From Fodinicola feengrottensis (GTDB lineage Bacteria; Actinomycetota; Actinomycetes; Mycobacteriales; HKI-0501), in NCBI RefSeq assembly GCF_010993775.1, contig NZ_WOTO01000072.1:1-45393 (forward strand): a stretch of 45,393 nucleotides of DNA, written 5' to 3'. The first letter of the stretch is position 1, and each line of letters opens with the position of its first letter. Under the pieces are notes generated by a model. The model was given only the letters and a program-made list of their open reading frames with translations. It had not been told where the DNA came from and made no database searches. Of this stretch, positions 9,208 to 19,949 are shown piece by piece. The translations under genes and the position numbers were made by a program.

Positions 9208-11042
9208 ATGTCCGGACGTTCGCGGTGGTGGCTGGCCCCGAAAATCTTCCTGATCATCGCGGTTTTGGCCGCAATAACGCCATCCCAGCCGGCGGTCGCG
9301 GGGACCCAGGTGTGCTCGGTCTATTGCGACACCCGTGATCCGTCGTTGGCGCGGCAGGAAACTTTCCCCGTTTCGAATAAGATCGTTAATGGGCGACGTA
9401 TTGTCCTGCACGTTTCCGATGCCGACGCGATGGCGTGGGCCAGCATCGACGATGGGACGACCGGGGACTCGGTCTGGCTCGACCGGAGCTGGGGGACGGC
9501 GGCACGACGTGGGACGGATTGCTGGGAAAGGCAAGCATTCCCGCGACGTGGACCGGCACTCGTACGCTCATGTACAACCTCGCGGACCCGTCGAATCACC
9601 GTCGAGGTCTGCTGCGTGCCTGTGGCGACGCGCAGGGCGTTGCCTGCACGGATTGGGCGTACGTACGAGTGTGCGACGCGGCCTGTGATGGCACCGACGC
9701 GTCCGGCGCGGTCGGCGACGATCAGCCGGTGCCGCCGACGACCTTGAATGGCCGGGAGTTCGCCCTGCATATGGACAATCGCGGGATGGCCTGGGCAACC
9801 CTTTCGGCCGGCCGTGCCGGCGACGAGGTGTGGTTGGACCGGTCCTGGAACGAGGGCGCCTCCTGGCCGGACGGATCATCGCTGGGACGCCTCAGTGTCG
9901 GCTCCGGCGCGACTTCCACCCGGACCGCACTTTTCGCCACCCGAGATCCGAAATCGCTGCTCTATGGCGGTGCCGTACGGGCCTGCGGCCGGGCGGTCGT
10001 CGAGGGCTCCAACGGCAGCTGTACGGCGTGGGCTCGGCCGGCCAGCGCGATCGTCCGGCGGCGGCCGCTGACGCGTTGATGTATTCGTACGACCCGAACA
10101 CCGCCTGGTGGCCGTCGAGCTGGTGGAACTCGGCCGTCGCGGTCACCACGATGATGGATTACCTGCAGCGGACCGGAAGCACCAGTCAGCGCTGGATTGT
10201 CGACCGCACATTCGAGGTCAACAAAGGCGTCTTCCCGGCCGGGGTGAAAAGCAGCGACCCGATCGAGGGAAACTTCGCCAGCCGGGCGATCGACGACACC
10301 GAATGGTGGGGCATCGCTTGGATCCAGGCGTACGACCTGACCCATGACGCGAAATACCTGTCGATGGCCCAGACCATTGGGCAGTACGTGCAGGGATATT
10401 GGGATACCACCTGCGGTGGGGGGGTGTGGTGGAACCGCGAGCGTACGTACAAAAACGCGATCACCAACGGCCTTTATGTCCGGTTGGCGGCCGCCCTGCA
10501 CAATCGGCTGCTCGCAGACACCACCTGGTTGGGCCGGGCGATCGCGGGTTGGAACTGGTTCTCGGCCAGCGGCATGATCAATGCCAGCGGATTGGTCAAC
10601 GACGGCATCGACAGCGGCTGCCACAACAATGGCGGCACGGTGTGGACGTACAACCAGGGACTCGCGATGGGTGCAGCGCTGGAACTGTGGCGAGCCACCG
10701 GTGATCCGACTCAACTCGCGGCGGCCCGTCGGCTCGCCGACGCGGCGATCACGTCATCTTCGTTGAGCCCGAACGGCATTCTCACCGAGTCGTGCGACCC
10801 GGCCAACACCTGCGACGACAACCAAAAGCAGTTCAAGGGCATCTTCATGCGGTATTTGCTGGATCTTTTGACCGCGACCGGCGACTCCGGATATCGGGGG
10901 TACGCCCAACGGCAGGCGGATGCGATCTGGCAGCACGATCGCGATCCGCTGAACCGAATAGGTCAACGCTGGGCTGGGGCGACACCGAACGCCGGACTGG
11001 CGGACGCAGGCGAGCGGGCTCGGTGGTCTGCTAGGCGCCTGA
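9208..11042 (+). CDS. Secreted GH76 alpha-1,6-mannanase with duplicated N-terminal module (frameshifted)
   Basis: About 610 residues. The signal peptide (MSGRSRWWLAPKIFLIIAVL, cleavage near AVAG) is followed by two copies of a ~110-residue module. Each contains a block like MAWASIDDGTTGDSVWLDRSW, and the copies are separated by a VPPTTLNGREF segment. The GH76 catalytic domain then starts at about SYDPNTAWWPSSWWNSA. The GH76 twin-aspartate motif is present (IDDTEWWGIAWIQAYD), as are CGGGVWW, YKNAITNGLYVRLAAAL, WTYNQG and FKGIFMRYLLDLL. The frame breaks near 9490 (G run), near 10040-10060 and near 11000; after the last, the protein ends TQASGLGGLLGA. It should cut alpha-1,6-mannan outside the cell, for example from fungal walls. 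Confidence 0.83.
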
Positions 11043-11074
11043 ATCCCATCTCTCCAACGCAAAGGAGCAGCCTC

Positions 11075-12301
11075 ATGCGCAGCTGGAAGATCGCCGCTGT
11101 TGGCACGCGCGGCGGTGGCCCTGGCCACCGTCGCCGGACTCGCCCTGTTCTCCGGCACCGGCCAGGCGGCCACCGCCGCCCTGGGCAGCAACTGGTACGC
11201 CTCCGCGCCGTACGTGATGCCGGAAGACAACAGCCCGCCGGACGTGGCCGCCGTCATGGACGCGACCGGTCAAAAAGCGTTCCAATTGGCCTTTATTCTG
11301 GATTCCGGCGGCTGCACGCCATCGTGGGGCGGCACCTCGCCGATCTCGTCGGACACCGCGGCTGGCGCGCTGATCAACAACCGTTCGGAGCAAAGGTGGG
11401 GATGTTTCGGTCTCCATCGGCGGTTACGGCGGCACCAAACTGGGCCAGAACTGTGGCAGCCCGGCGGCTACCGCGGCCGCGTACCAGCAGGTGCAGCAAA
11501 TACAGCCTGCACGCAATCGACTTCGACCTGGAGGAGCCGGAGTACGAAAACGACGCGGCGGTGAACAACGAGCTCGGTGCGGCGCAGATCCTGCAGCGCA
11601 ACAACTCCGGGCTTTACGTGTCCGTCACGATGCCCGGCACCACCTCCGGCGCCGGCTACTTCGGCACTTTGTTGCTGGACAAGTCCAAGACTTTGGGCTT
11701 CACTCCGGACAACTTCTCCATCATGCCGTTCGACGGCGGTTTCAACGGCGCCACGGATCAGATCAACGCGTTGGAAAGTTTTCACGGACTGCTCGAATCG
11801 CACCTCGGCTGGAGCAGCGCCACCGCGTACGCCCACGAAGGCGCGTCGTTGATGAACGGCCGCTCGGACACCGGTGAATTCTTCCGGCAAGCCGATTTCC
11901 AGTCCGTGTTGAACTACGCGACCAGCCACGGCCTGGCCCGCTTCACCTTCTGGGCGGTGAACCGGGACCGGCAGTGTTCGCCGCCGGACAACAACGGCCA
12001 GACCTCCGGCGTCTGCAGCAGTGTCACGCAGAATTCCTGGGACTTCACCAAATACTCGGCGACATTCGCCGGCGCCACGCCACCCACCAGCGGCCCGTCG
12101 TCCTCGCCGACGGCGCCGCCGCCGCCGACCTCCGCGCCTCCGGGCGGCGGCTGCTCGGCGGCCGCGTGGAGCGCCACCACGACGTACAACGGCGGCGCGG
12201 TCGTCTCGTACGGCAGCCACCAGTGGACCGCGAAATGGTGGAGCTACGGTGACATTCCCGGCGGTCCCGCCGGCGTCTGGGCCGACAACGGCGCCTGTTG
12301 A
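11075..12301 (+). CDS. Secreted GH18 chitinase with C-terminal chitin-binding module (frameshifted)
   Basis: About 408 residues starting at ATG 11075 with an AAAGGAG site 8 bases upstream. It has a signal peptide (LARAAVALATVAGLALFSG, cleavage near GQAATA), a GH18-type barrel, a Pro/Ser/Thr linker and a CBM5/12-type domain (AWSATTTYNGGAVVSYGS, then WTAKWWSYGDIPGG). The catalytic DxDxE motif is read in IDFDLEEPE at about residue 148, with VSVSIGGYGGTKLGQNCG upstream of it. The frame breaks near 11105, near 11395 and near 11495. It ends 36 bases before the start of the next chitinase, consistent with co-transcription. Predicted to hydrolyse chitin extracellularly. Confidence 0.8.
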   Translation: MRSWKIAAVGTRGGGPGHRRRTRPVLRHRPGGHRRPGQQLVRLRAVRDAGRQQPAGRGRRHGRDRSKSVPIGLYSGFRRLHAIVGRHLADLVGHRGWRADQQPFGAKVGMFRSPSAVTAAPNWARTVAARRLPRPRTSRCSKYSLHAIDFDLEEPEYENDAAVNNELGAAQILQRNNSGLYVSVTMPGTTSGAGYFGTLLLDKSKTLGFTPDNFSIMPFDGGFNGATDQINALESFHGLLESHLGWSSATAYAHEGASLMNGRSDTGEFFRQADFQSVLNYATSHGLARFTFWAVNRDRQCSPPDNNGQTSGVCSSVTQNSWDFTKYSATFAGATPPTSGPSSSPTAPPPPTSAPPGGGCSAAAWSATTTYNGGAVVSYGSHQWTAKWWSYGDIPGGPAGVWADNGAC

Positions 12302-12336
12302 GCAGTGGAAGCAGCCCCAATCCCAGGAGGATTCTT

Positions 12337-14318
12337 GTGCGAACCAACAGAAGGCTGGCCTTCACCGGTGCCGCGTTCGCGGTCGCCTCGCTGCTGGCCC
12401 TGACCACCGCGCTGCTGGGTGCGGCCAGTCCGGCCACCGCCAACACCACCGGCGCGCCGGCCACCAGCGGTGGCATCAAGGTGGCCTATTACGACCAGTG
12501 GTCGATCTACCAGAACGCCTTCTATCTCAAGAACGTCGACAACGAAGGCATCGCTGGGAAACTCGACTACATGCTGTACGACTTCGCGAACGTCGATCCG
12601 ACCAACCTGACCTGTTTCGAGGCGAACAAGGCGGCTTCGCAGGACGAGAACGACCCGAACGCCGGTGACGGCGCCGGAGACTCCTTCGCGGACTACCAGA
12701 AGTCGTTCGGCTCGGACATCAGCGTCGACGGCACCGCGGACGTGTGGAACCAGCCCATCGTCGGCAATTTCCACCAGTTGCAGGAGTTGAAGGCGCGGCA
12801 CCCGAACCTGAAGGTGCTGCTGTCGATCGGCGGCTGGACGTATTCCAAGTTCTTCTCCGACGCGGCGGCCAGTGACGCGGCCCGCAAGAAACTGGTCTCG
12901 TCCTGCATCAACATGTTCATCAAGGGAAACCTGCCCGTACAGGGTGGCTATGGCGGCGACGGTACGGCGAAGGGCATCTTCGACGGCTCGACATCGACTG
13001 GGAATACCCGGGCGGTGGCGGCCACACCGGCAACCACTCCAGTGCCGCCGACAAGCAGAACTTCACCGCGCTGCTGGCCGAATTCCGGTCCGAGCTCAAC
13101 ACGCAGGGCTCGGCGGACGGTAAAACGTACGCGCTGACCGCTGCTTTGGGCGCTGGGCAGGACAAGATCAAGAACCTGGAGACCGACAAGATTGGCCAGT
13201 ACCTCACCTTCGGGGACCCGATGACGTATGACATGCACGGCGGTTGGGAGGCGACCGGACCGACCAACCACCAGTCGCCGCTGTTCTCCGGCCCGAACGA
13301 CCCGATGGCCCCGATCCCGCCGGGCACCGCGAAATACAACGTCGACGAGGCCATCAAGGCGTTCACCGTCGGGGATTCCCAGTACGGCATTCCTGGTGGT
13401 TTCCCAGCCGCCAAGCTGAACATTGGCGTGCCGTTCTACTATCGCGGCTGGACGGGCGTACCAGCCGGCAGCAACCACGGGCTCTTCCAGACCGCCACCG
13501 GTCCGGCGCCAGGTGCGGCCGACTCCGGAAACGTGGCTGGAATCCGGATGTACAAAGAACTTTCCGGGGTTGTCGACAACCCGAGCGACACTTTCTGGGA
13601 CGACAGCGCGAAAGCCTCCTATTTCTACGACGGCACGAATTTCTGGTCGGGGGAGAACACCCGGTCCATCCAGGCCAAGGCCGACTACCTGCACTGCAAC
13701 GGACTCGGCGGCACCATGATGTTCTCGCTCTACGACCTCGATCCGGGCACCACCTTGTTCAACGCGGCGGTAACCGACACCGGTGGCTCGGCGGCGAGCT
13801 GCCCGGCCGGCCCCACGCCGACACCGAGCACGACGTCAGCGGGACCGACTCCGCCAGCCTCGCCGACACCGACTCCGCCGGCCAGTCCCAGCCCCACTCC
13901 GACTCCGCCGGGCGGATCGGGAGCTGTCACCAACGGCACTTTTGAGACCGGCAGCCTCACTCCGTGGACCTGCACCGCTGGCTCTCGGGGCAGCGTACAA
14001 GGCGGCACTGTCCACAGTGGAACGCACGCTTTGTCAGCAACACCAAGCAACAGTGACACCGCTCAATGCACCCAAACGGTGGCCGTCAAACCGGGAACGG
14101 CTTACACACTGACCGGCTGGGTGAACGGCAGCAACACCTATCTGGGCGCCACCGGCACCGGCGGAACGGATCCCTCCACCTGGGCCACCACCAGCGGCGG
14201 CTGGCAGAAACTCACGCTCACCTTCACCACCGGCGCCGCCACCAGCAGCATCACCGTCTTCACCCACGGCTGGTACGGCACCGGCACGTACTACGTGGAC
14301 GACATCGCCCTCGCGTAG
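12337..14318 (+). CDS. Secreted GH18 chitinase with C-terminal carbohydrate-binding domain (frameshifted)
   Basis: About 660 residues from the GTG at 12337, supported by AGGAGG seven bases upstream. It has a signal peptide ending near ASPATA and a GH18 catalytic domain with SIGGWTYSKFF. The catalytic DGxDxDWEYPGG motif spans the only frame break (about 12985-12989), and MTYDMHGGW and GGTMMFSLYDLD follow. A Pro/Thr/Ser linker of about 45 residues (13800-13915) leads to a CBM4/9/16-like beta-sandwich (NGTFETGSLTPWTC to YYVDDIALA). Because the break sits in the catalytic motif and one base restores it, I treat the gene as functional in the organism. It probably acts with the two preceding glycoside hydrolases. 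Confidence 0.87.
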
Positions 14319-14328
14319 CGGTGGACGT

Positions 14329-14387
14329 TTTGGCCGCGATGCCTCATCGCGTGCGCCACCCGCACGCGATCAGGCATCGCCGCCAAA
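14329..14387. terminator. Long bidirectional terminator hairpin
   Basis: A stem of about 26 pairs with only two internal mismatches (C45/C71 and C35/C81 of the 143xx numbering) and a five-base loop (CCACC). Its inner arm is ATCGCGTGCG, then GCGATGCCT, then TTTGG. It separates the convergent chitinase and MFS genes, so it can serve both directions. Confidence 0.8.
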
Positions 14388-14462
14388 GTCACGGGAGATA
14401 TTCCCAGAAACCTCCGGAACCGTCGCTCGTCCTCGCGACCCAGGGCGGCTCAGCCTGGGGGA

Positions 14463-15911
14463 CTATCGGCCGCTCGGTACGGGCTCGGCCACGACGGGCT
14501 GCGGTACGGTCGTACGCCCCTTCTGGTTGGGCATCCAGATGACGCAGATAATGGCCGCTGCCAGGGCGAAACTCGCGCCGACCAGGAAGCCCAGCCGGAA
14601 TCCGCCGGTCAGCGCGCGACCGGGTCGGACGCGCCGGCGGCCAGCAGTGCGTGAGTCCGAGTGCTCGCGAGGGTGGCCAGGATCGCCAACCCCAACGCGG
14701 ATCCCACCTGCTGGCTGACATTGACCAGGCCGCCGGCGAGCCCGGAGTCGGCGGCTGGCACTGCGGTGACCGCGGAAATGTTGATGGCCACCGACGCGAG
14801 ACCGCCACCGGCCGAGACCACAATGGACGGACCGAGAATGTCGGCGAGGAAGCTGCCGGTCGGACTTACCTGGCTGAACCAGCCCAGGCCGGCGGCGGCC
14901 AGCACCAGCCCGGTCACCATCGCCGTCTTCAAGCCCATTTTTGTGACCACTCGGGCCGAAATCTGAGCGAAAATCATCACGCAGCGGCCTGCGGCAGGAA
15001 CGCCAGTCCGGCGGCGAGCGGCGGATAGTGCAGGGCCTGCTGCATGTAGAGCGAAAGGAAATAGAGCATCGAGAACATGCCAGCGCCGAAGATCAGCAGG
15101 GCAATGTTGGCCACTGTTGGCACCCGCATCCGGAAGAACCGGAAATGCACCAGCGGAGCCGGCGACCGGATCTCGATGACGACGAAAACCCCCAGCAGAA
15201 CCGCCGCTGTCAGCAGGAATCCAATCGTACGCACCGAAATCCAGCCGGCTTCCTGGGTGCCAACCAACGCGAAGACCAACAGTGAAAGCCCGGCGGTGAC
15301 AGTCACCGCACCGGGAAGGTCCAGCCGGGGGTGCCCCTGTTCGCCGCCACCGGCCGGCAGCAGTCGTGGCGCGAGCAGCGCGACCACCAGCGCGACCGGT
15401 GCGTTCACCCAGAAAATCCACGGCCAGCCAACCGTGTTGGTGAGCACTCCGCCGAGCAGGACACCGGCCGCGCCGCCACCGCCGGCGACGCGCCCCAAAC
15501 GCCCATGGCCGTGTTTCGCTCGGCTGGTTCGGTGAAAACGGTCGCTACCAAGGAAAGCGCGGGGGGCGCGAGCAGTGCGCCGCCAACGCCCTGCAATGCA
15601 CGTGAGGCGATCAGCAGGCCAGCGGTTGGTGCGGCCCCGTTGGCCAGCGACGCGAGCGCGAAAACCAGCAACCCGGCCATGAACACTCGACGCCGGCCGA
15701 ACAGGTCAGCTGCTCGCCCGCCCAGCAACAGAAAACCGCCGAACGCCAACACATAAGCGTTGACGACCCAGGAAAGACCTTGGTCAGTGAAATGCAGGGA
15801 CGTACCAATAGCAGGCAGTGCGACATTGACGATTGTCATATCCAGCACCACAATGAACTGTGTGGCGGCGAGCAACGCCAACACCGCCCATCGACGGTCG
15901 AGGATTTTCAT
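14463..15911 (-). CDS. DHA2-type MFS drug exporter (frameshifted)
   Basis: About 482 residues of the EmrB/QacA (14-helix) family. The start at 15911 (MKILDRRWAVLALLAATQF) is followed by motif D1 (LDMTIVNVALPAIG) and by RAADLFGRRRVFMAG and RALQGVGGALLAP. The middle section is read from VLLGGVLTNTVGWPWIFWVNAP, then a third frame covers the last helices, then a fourth stretch (FRLGFLVGASFALAAAI) reaches the stop at 14463. Breaks lie near 15495, 14990 and 14615. The ribosome binding site AAGGAG lies inside a duplicated fragment of the gene's own first helix (see 15928-15990). Likely a proton-coupled multidrug exporter. Confidence 0.82.
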
Positions 15912-15927
15912 CGAAAACTCCGCTCCT

Positions 15928-15990
15928 TGATCGGTGAAAACGCAGAGACGTACCCATCGCCGGCAGCGAGACATTGACGATTGTCATATA
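15928..15990 (-). pseudogene. Remnant of an MFS first transmembrane segment
   Basis: On the minus strand this stretch encodes MTIVNVSLPAMGTSLRF, nearly the same as MTIVNVALPAIGTSLHF inside the next gene (15781-15842). The DNA similarity is clear over about 62 bases, with one extra A in this copy. It lies just upstream of the downstream exporter's start and supplies its ribosome binding site. It is a partial duplication or the residue of a deleted paralogue. Confidence 0.65.
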
Positions 15991-16001
15991 GCCGCATCTA
16001 C

Positions 16002-17244
16002 TCAGACGGTGAGCTCGGCACTCGTTTTCGCTGCCCTTTGGTTCGGCGCTGTCTCGACGGTTGGCGGTTTGAGGTGTCTGGTGGCCACGGCGACCGGGAC
16101 CGCGAGGGCTGCGATGACCAGGCCTGCGATCACCGCGGACGAGGTGGTGAACGTACTGATCGCCAGGCCGCCCGCGGTTGAGCCGAAGGCGATGCCCACG
16201 TTGATCGCAGAGGCGGGTAGCGAAGAGGCCAAGGCACCTCCGGGCCCAGCCAGGCTGACTACCCGGTACTGGATCGATGGGGTCATTCCCATCGCGAACA
16301 GCCCGAGAGCCGCCAACGCCAGGGCTACCAGGGGGCGGCGACTGCGCCGACGAGGCTGAGGGCCAGCAGGGATACTGCGACACCGATGGTGCCGACGAGC
16401 AGGGTGCGCGCGGCGTTTCGGTCTGCGTACCGGCCGCCGCCGAAGGTGCCCACTGCTGTAGCTATTTCCGTACACCAGCAGGAAGACGCTGATCAGCGGA
16501 CCGGAGATTCCGGTGATGTGCTGCAGGAACGGCACGATGTAGGTCACTGCTGCGAAGATCGCGGCGAACGTCAGGAAGTTGAGTCCGAGCACGGCTAGTA
16601 CCCGTGGGGCGAATGCATATCTGGCTTGGCCTGCTGCGCCGCCGGTACTGGGGACGGATGGGACCAGCGCCAAAATCGCGATCAGCGCGAGAACGCCGAG
16701 TACGACAACCCCGACAAAGGAGCCACGCCAGCCCAGCGCCTGGCCGACCCACGTCCCCAGCGGCACGCCCACGGCGGCCGACACCGAGACGCCGGACAGG
16801 ACCACGCCCATGGCCCGTCCCCTGCGCTCAGGCCGCACGATCGTCGTAGCTGCCACAAAAGCGACCCCGATGAACAGCCCTTGCAGCGCGCGCCGCCAAC
16901 CGCCCGGGCGGCGATGAACAGGCCAAGGCTGGAAGTCAGTGCAGGCACCAGGTTGGCCAGGACAAACAGCGCGAGGGCGCGCCGATCAGTACGGTCCGCT
17001 TGTTGAGTTTGATCGTCGCGGCGGTCAGGACGGGGCCGCCGAGCGCCAGCCCCAGGGCGTTGGCGGTGAGCAACCCGCCGGCGGAGGGGATGGAGACGCG
17101 AAGGTCGGCCGCTATCAGGTCCAGTACGCCGACCACGAGCAGCTCGGCACTGCCCAGCACGAACGTAGCGAGGAACAGCGTGACGAGAACGACGTTCGCC
17201 CTTCGCTGGCTCAACGCCTCTGGTGGGGAGCTTATGTGAACCAT
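16002..17244 (-). CDS. DHA1-type MFS exporter, Cml/AraJ-like (frameshifted)
   Basis: About 413 residues from the ATG at 17244 (GGAG six bases upstream). It begins MVHISSPPEALSQRRANVVLV and has the 12-helix DHA1 pattern seen in chloramphenicol and arabinose-efflux type pumps: FVLGSAELLVVGVLDLIAAD, SIPSAGGLLTANALGLALGG, and VVLSGVSVSAAVGVPLGTWV in motif C. Frame breaks lie near 16985 and near 16860-16890. A compensating pair near 16465 and 16335 leaves about 43 residues in the wrong frame. It sits 43 bases downstream of a LysR gene on the same strand, so that regulator may control it. Confidence 0.8.
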
Positions 17245-17286
17245 GGGAATCTCCACTCTGTGCCGGTCGTGCAGAGTGCCAACGAC

Positions 17287-18298
17287 CTACTCAGAGCCTT
17301 CAACAGTCCCAGTTGGTGAACAATGACCAGTCTCTAATGGGCAGTGCCGAATCGGTTTATCGATGAGCCGAGATTTTTCCTCGACAAACGCCCGAATGGT
17401 GGTGTTTTCGTGGGCCGTTCGCCACATCGGCAGCAGCACCATCGGTGCCAGGCCATTGACCTCGACCACTCGCATGTCCGGGGCGCGGATAGCGATCCAG
17501 CAGCCCGACGAAAGTCACATGCAGCGCTTTCGTACGGGTAACGATGGTGAAAATATCCTCCAGAACTGGTTCCGTCCGGCCCAACAGCCCGGGCAGATCC
17601 TGTTCGGTCCGGTGGATGGGTCGGCCGGCCGGGGTGGTTCGCGGCACCCACGCCTCCACGTATTTCCCGGCCGGGCGGCTCGGATCGACGATCTCGTAGT
17701 CGGCGAGTTCCTCCACATCGATCGTCGACCGGTTGGCGAACGGATGGTCCTCGCGTACGAGCACGCCTCTCGGGAGGCGAATCAGCACCGGGCCGACAGA
17801 CAGGCCCGGCTCGGTCAGCGCGTCCCCGGAGCCGCCCGGTGACCAGCACAGCACGACCTCGGCCGTACCGTCGTCGAGATCGGCCCGCGGCACCATGGCA
17901 TGCCGCATCGGCAGCGCGACCACCGTTGTTCGGCAGTGCGGATACGCCCGCTCGAAGGGCGCGATGAGCTCGCTCGCGAGCGAGCGCGAGCCGCCGATCG
18001 ACTGCATGTAGCCGACGCGAAGCTCCGCGGCGACCTCCCGGGACGCCGCCCGGGTGTCCCGCACGGCAAGGAGCAGCTGCTCGTACGGCTGCTGGACGGT
18101 CTGCCGGAATCGCTCGCCGAGCGCGGTCAGCGTGACGCGGCGGCTGGTCCGGTCGAACAGCGGTCCGCCGAGCTCGCGTTCAAGATCGCGAATAAGCTGG
18201 CTCACGCGCGCTTGGCTGACATGCAATCGGGTCGCTGACCGGCCGAAATGCAACTCCTGCGCGAGCACCAGGAACGTCTCCAGCTCCCGGAACTCCAT
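17287..18298 (-). CDS. LysR-family transcriptional regulator (frameshifted near the C-terminus)
   Basis: About 337 residues from the ATG at 18298 (MEFRELETFLVLAQELHFG). The N-terminal winged helix is complete (SATRLHVSQARVSQLIRDLE, then LFDRTSRRVTLTALG), followed by a type-2 periplasmic-binding-like effector domain. The frame breaks near 17480-17490; the second frame continues MRVVEVNGLAPMVLLPMW to a stop at 17287. It shares a promoter region with the divergent TetR gene and precedes the DHA1 exporter. The effector is unknown. Confidence 0.86.
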
Positions 18299-18323
18299 GC
18301 CGCCAGCGTACTGGATGTGGTGT

Positions 18324-18340
18324 CTATACGTGCTGTCTAG
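18324..18340. promoter_or_regulatory. TetR operator-like half site
   Basis: CTATACGTGCTGTCTAG in the 67-base region between the LysR and TetR starts matches 15 of 17 bases of CTATACATACTGTCTAG at the palindrome 18986-19002. Only one arm is conserved here. The position suits autoregulation of the TetR gene and possibly control of the LysR gene. Confidence 0.55.
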
Positions 18341-18365
18341 TGGGCCGCCGGCTACCCTTCCCAGC

Positions 18366-19002
18366 ATGGCGCGAGAGACCCGGCGGGAGGACCGCGAGCT
18401 TCGCCGGAACATTCTGGACGCCACCACGCGGCTGCTCGGCCGGTGCAAGTTCGCCGACCTCACCGTCGCGGACATCCTCGCCGAAGCCGGGATTTCCCGT
18501 GGCAGCTTCTATTTCTACTTCCAGGGCAAACATGAGGTGCTGGCCGAGCTGGTCCGGCAAGCGATCGACCAGGGCCACAAAAACGTCGGCCAGCTGGCTG
18601 GGGCACCGGGACGAATCGGATCGCCGTGCCGCGATCCGGCGGTCGATCGCGGACGGCGCCCAGCTGTGGAGCGAGCAGGCGGCGGTGTTGCGCGCCATCG
18701 TCGAGCACTGGCGCGACGACCCCGCGCTGGAGGAGCTCTGGCGCGGCCAGATGGACAGTTTCGCGAAGACCACCGCCGAGCGCATTGACGCGGACCGCGC
18801 GGCCGGGGCGATCAGCCACCACGCGATCGACTCGCAGACCCTCGCGGCCACCCTGACCTGGCTCGGCGAGCGGCTCTACTATCTCGCCGCGACCGGCACG
18901 CCGCCATTCGACAACCAGTCCGAGCTGGTGGACGTACTGACGCATATGTGGATGACCACGCTCTATGCGGAAAGTCCTCGGTGGACTATACATACTGTCT
19001 AG
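18366..19002 (+). CDS. TetR-family regulator (frameshifted)
   Basis: About 211 residues. The N-terminal HTH is clear: RRNILDATTRLLG, LTVADILAEAGISRGSFYFY and FQGKHEVLAELV. The frame breaks near 18595-18605; the ligand-binding half is read in the next frame (AAIRRSIADGAQLWSEQAAV to the stop at 19002). The C-terminal ERLYYLAATG and an ALEELWR-like helix fit the TetR_C groups that sense hydrophobic compounds. A perfect palindrome overlaps its stop codon and lies 37 bases before the hydrolase start, so it likely represses both itself and the hydrolase. Confidence 0.87.
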
Positions 19003-19013
19003 ACAGTATGTAT
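18988..19013. promoter_or_regulatory. 26-base perfect palindromic operator
   Basis: A perfect palindrome with half site ATACATACTGTCT, centred at 19000/19001. It overlaps the TetR stop codon and lies just upstream of the alpha/beta-hydrolase gene. Its length and symmetry suit a TetR dimer or pair of dimers. Confidence 0.75.
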
Positions 19014-19049
19014 GTTCTGTCGTCGAGGGCATCTCTGCGAAAGGACACC

Positions 19050-19949
19050 ATGGTCACCAGGCGCAACATACGTTTCACTGTCGACGGTCTGAGCCTCGCC
19101 GGGACTCTGCACGAACCCGATACCAGGGACGCGGGCGCCCGCCCAGCGGTGCTGGTCGCGGGCCCATCGCCGCAGGTCAAAGAGCAGGTCCCGGACACGT
19201 ACGCGGTACGGATCGCGGCTGCTGGCTTCCCGGCCCTGACGATCGACTTCCGCGGCTTCGGTGAGTCCGAAGGCCAGCCCCGGCTGCGCGAGATGCCGGC
19301 CGGCAAGCTCGCCGATCTACGAGCGGCCGTCAGTTTCCTGGCCGCCCAACCGGACATCGACGCCGACCGGATAGCGATCGTCGGGATCTGCGCCGGGGCC
19401 GGATACGCGCTCAAAGCCGCCGCCCAGGATCCGCGGCTGGCCGCGTTCGCCGGCATCGCAGGCTTCTACCCGGATCTGCGGACGCTGCGGGACGCGATGG
19501 GCGAAGACGGCTACCGCGCCGCGCTCCGGCAGGCGATCGAGGTGCTGGCGGAAGAGGATCGTACGGGCGAGGTCGGGTATCTCCCACACGTCGGCCCAAT
19601 CGGCGCTCATGCCCTGCTCCAAGGCGGCGAGGTGTACGAGTTCTACGGCTCTGAGCGAGCCGCCTCTGCGAACTATCGCAACGAAATTACCGCGGACACC
19701 ATGTACACGATGCTGACTCTCGACACTGCGACGGCCGCCGACCTGGTCGGTGTCCCGGCACTGATCGTGCACGGTGAAAAGGACGGGGCATGTCCGCCGG
19801 AGCGGGCCGTCGCGGTCCACGATCGGCTGGCCGGTCCGGCGCGGCTGGAGTGGCTCCCGGTCGACACCCACATCGGTTTCTACGACGACGAGGCATCTAT
19901 CGGTCCCGCGATCGCCGCTCTCACCGACTTCCTCGACAAATCCCTGTAA
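19050..19949 (+). CDS. Alpha/beta-hydrolase (dienelactone hydrolase/YcjY-like)
   Basis: Intact, 299 residues, from the ATG at 19050 with GAAAGGA six bases upstream. The alpha/beta-hydrolase fold is shown by IDFRGFGESEG, the nucleophile elbow GICAGAG (about residues 112-118, with cysteine at the nucleophile position rather than serine), and the late acid/base elements HGEKDGACPPE and VDTHIGFYD. It has no signal peptide, so it is cytoplasmic. It is probably controlled by the TetR protein encoded just upstream. The substrate is unknown; the cysteine nucleophile points to the DLH-like side of the superfamily. Confidence 0.85.
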   Translation: MVTRRNIRFTVDGLSLAGTLHEPDTRDAGARPAVLVAGPSPQVKEQVPDTYAVRIAAAGFPALTIDFRGFGESEGQPRLREMPAGKLADLRAAVSFLAAQPDIDADRIAIVGICAGAGYALKAAAQDPRLAAFAGIAGFYPDLRTLRDAMGEDGYRAALRQAIEVLAEEDRTGEVGYLPHVGPIGAHALLQGGEVYEFYGSERAASANYRNEITADTMYTMLTLDTATAADLVGVPALIVHGEKDGACPPERAVAVHDRLAGPARLEWLPVDTHIGFYDDEASIGPAIAALTDFLDKSL

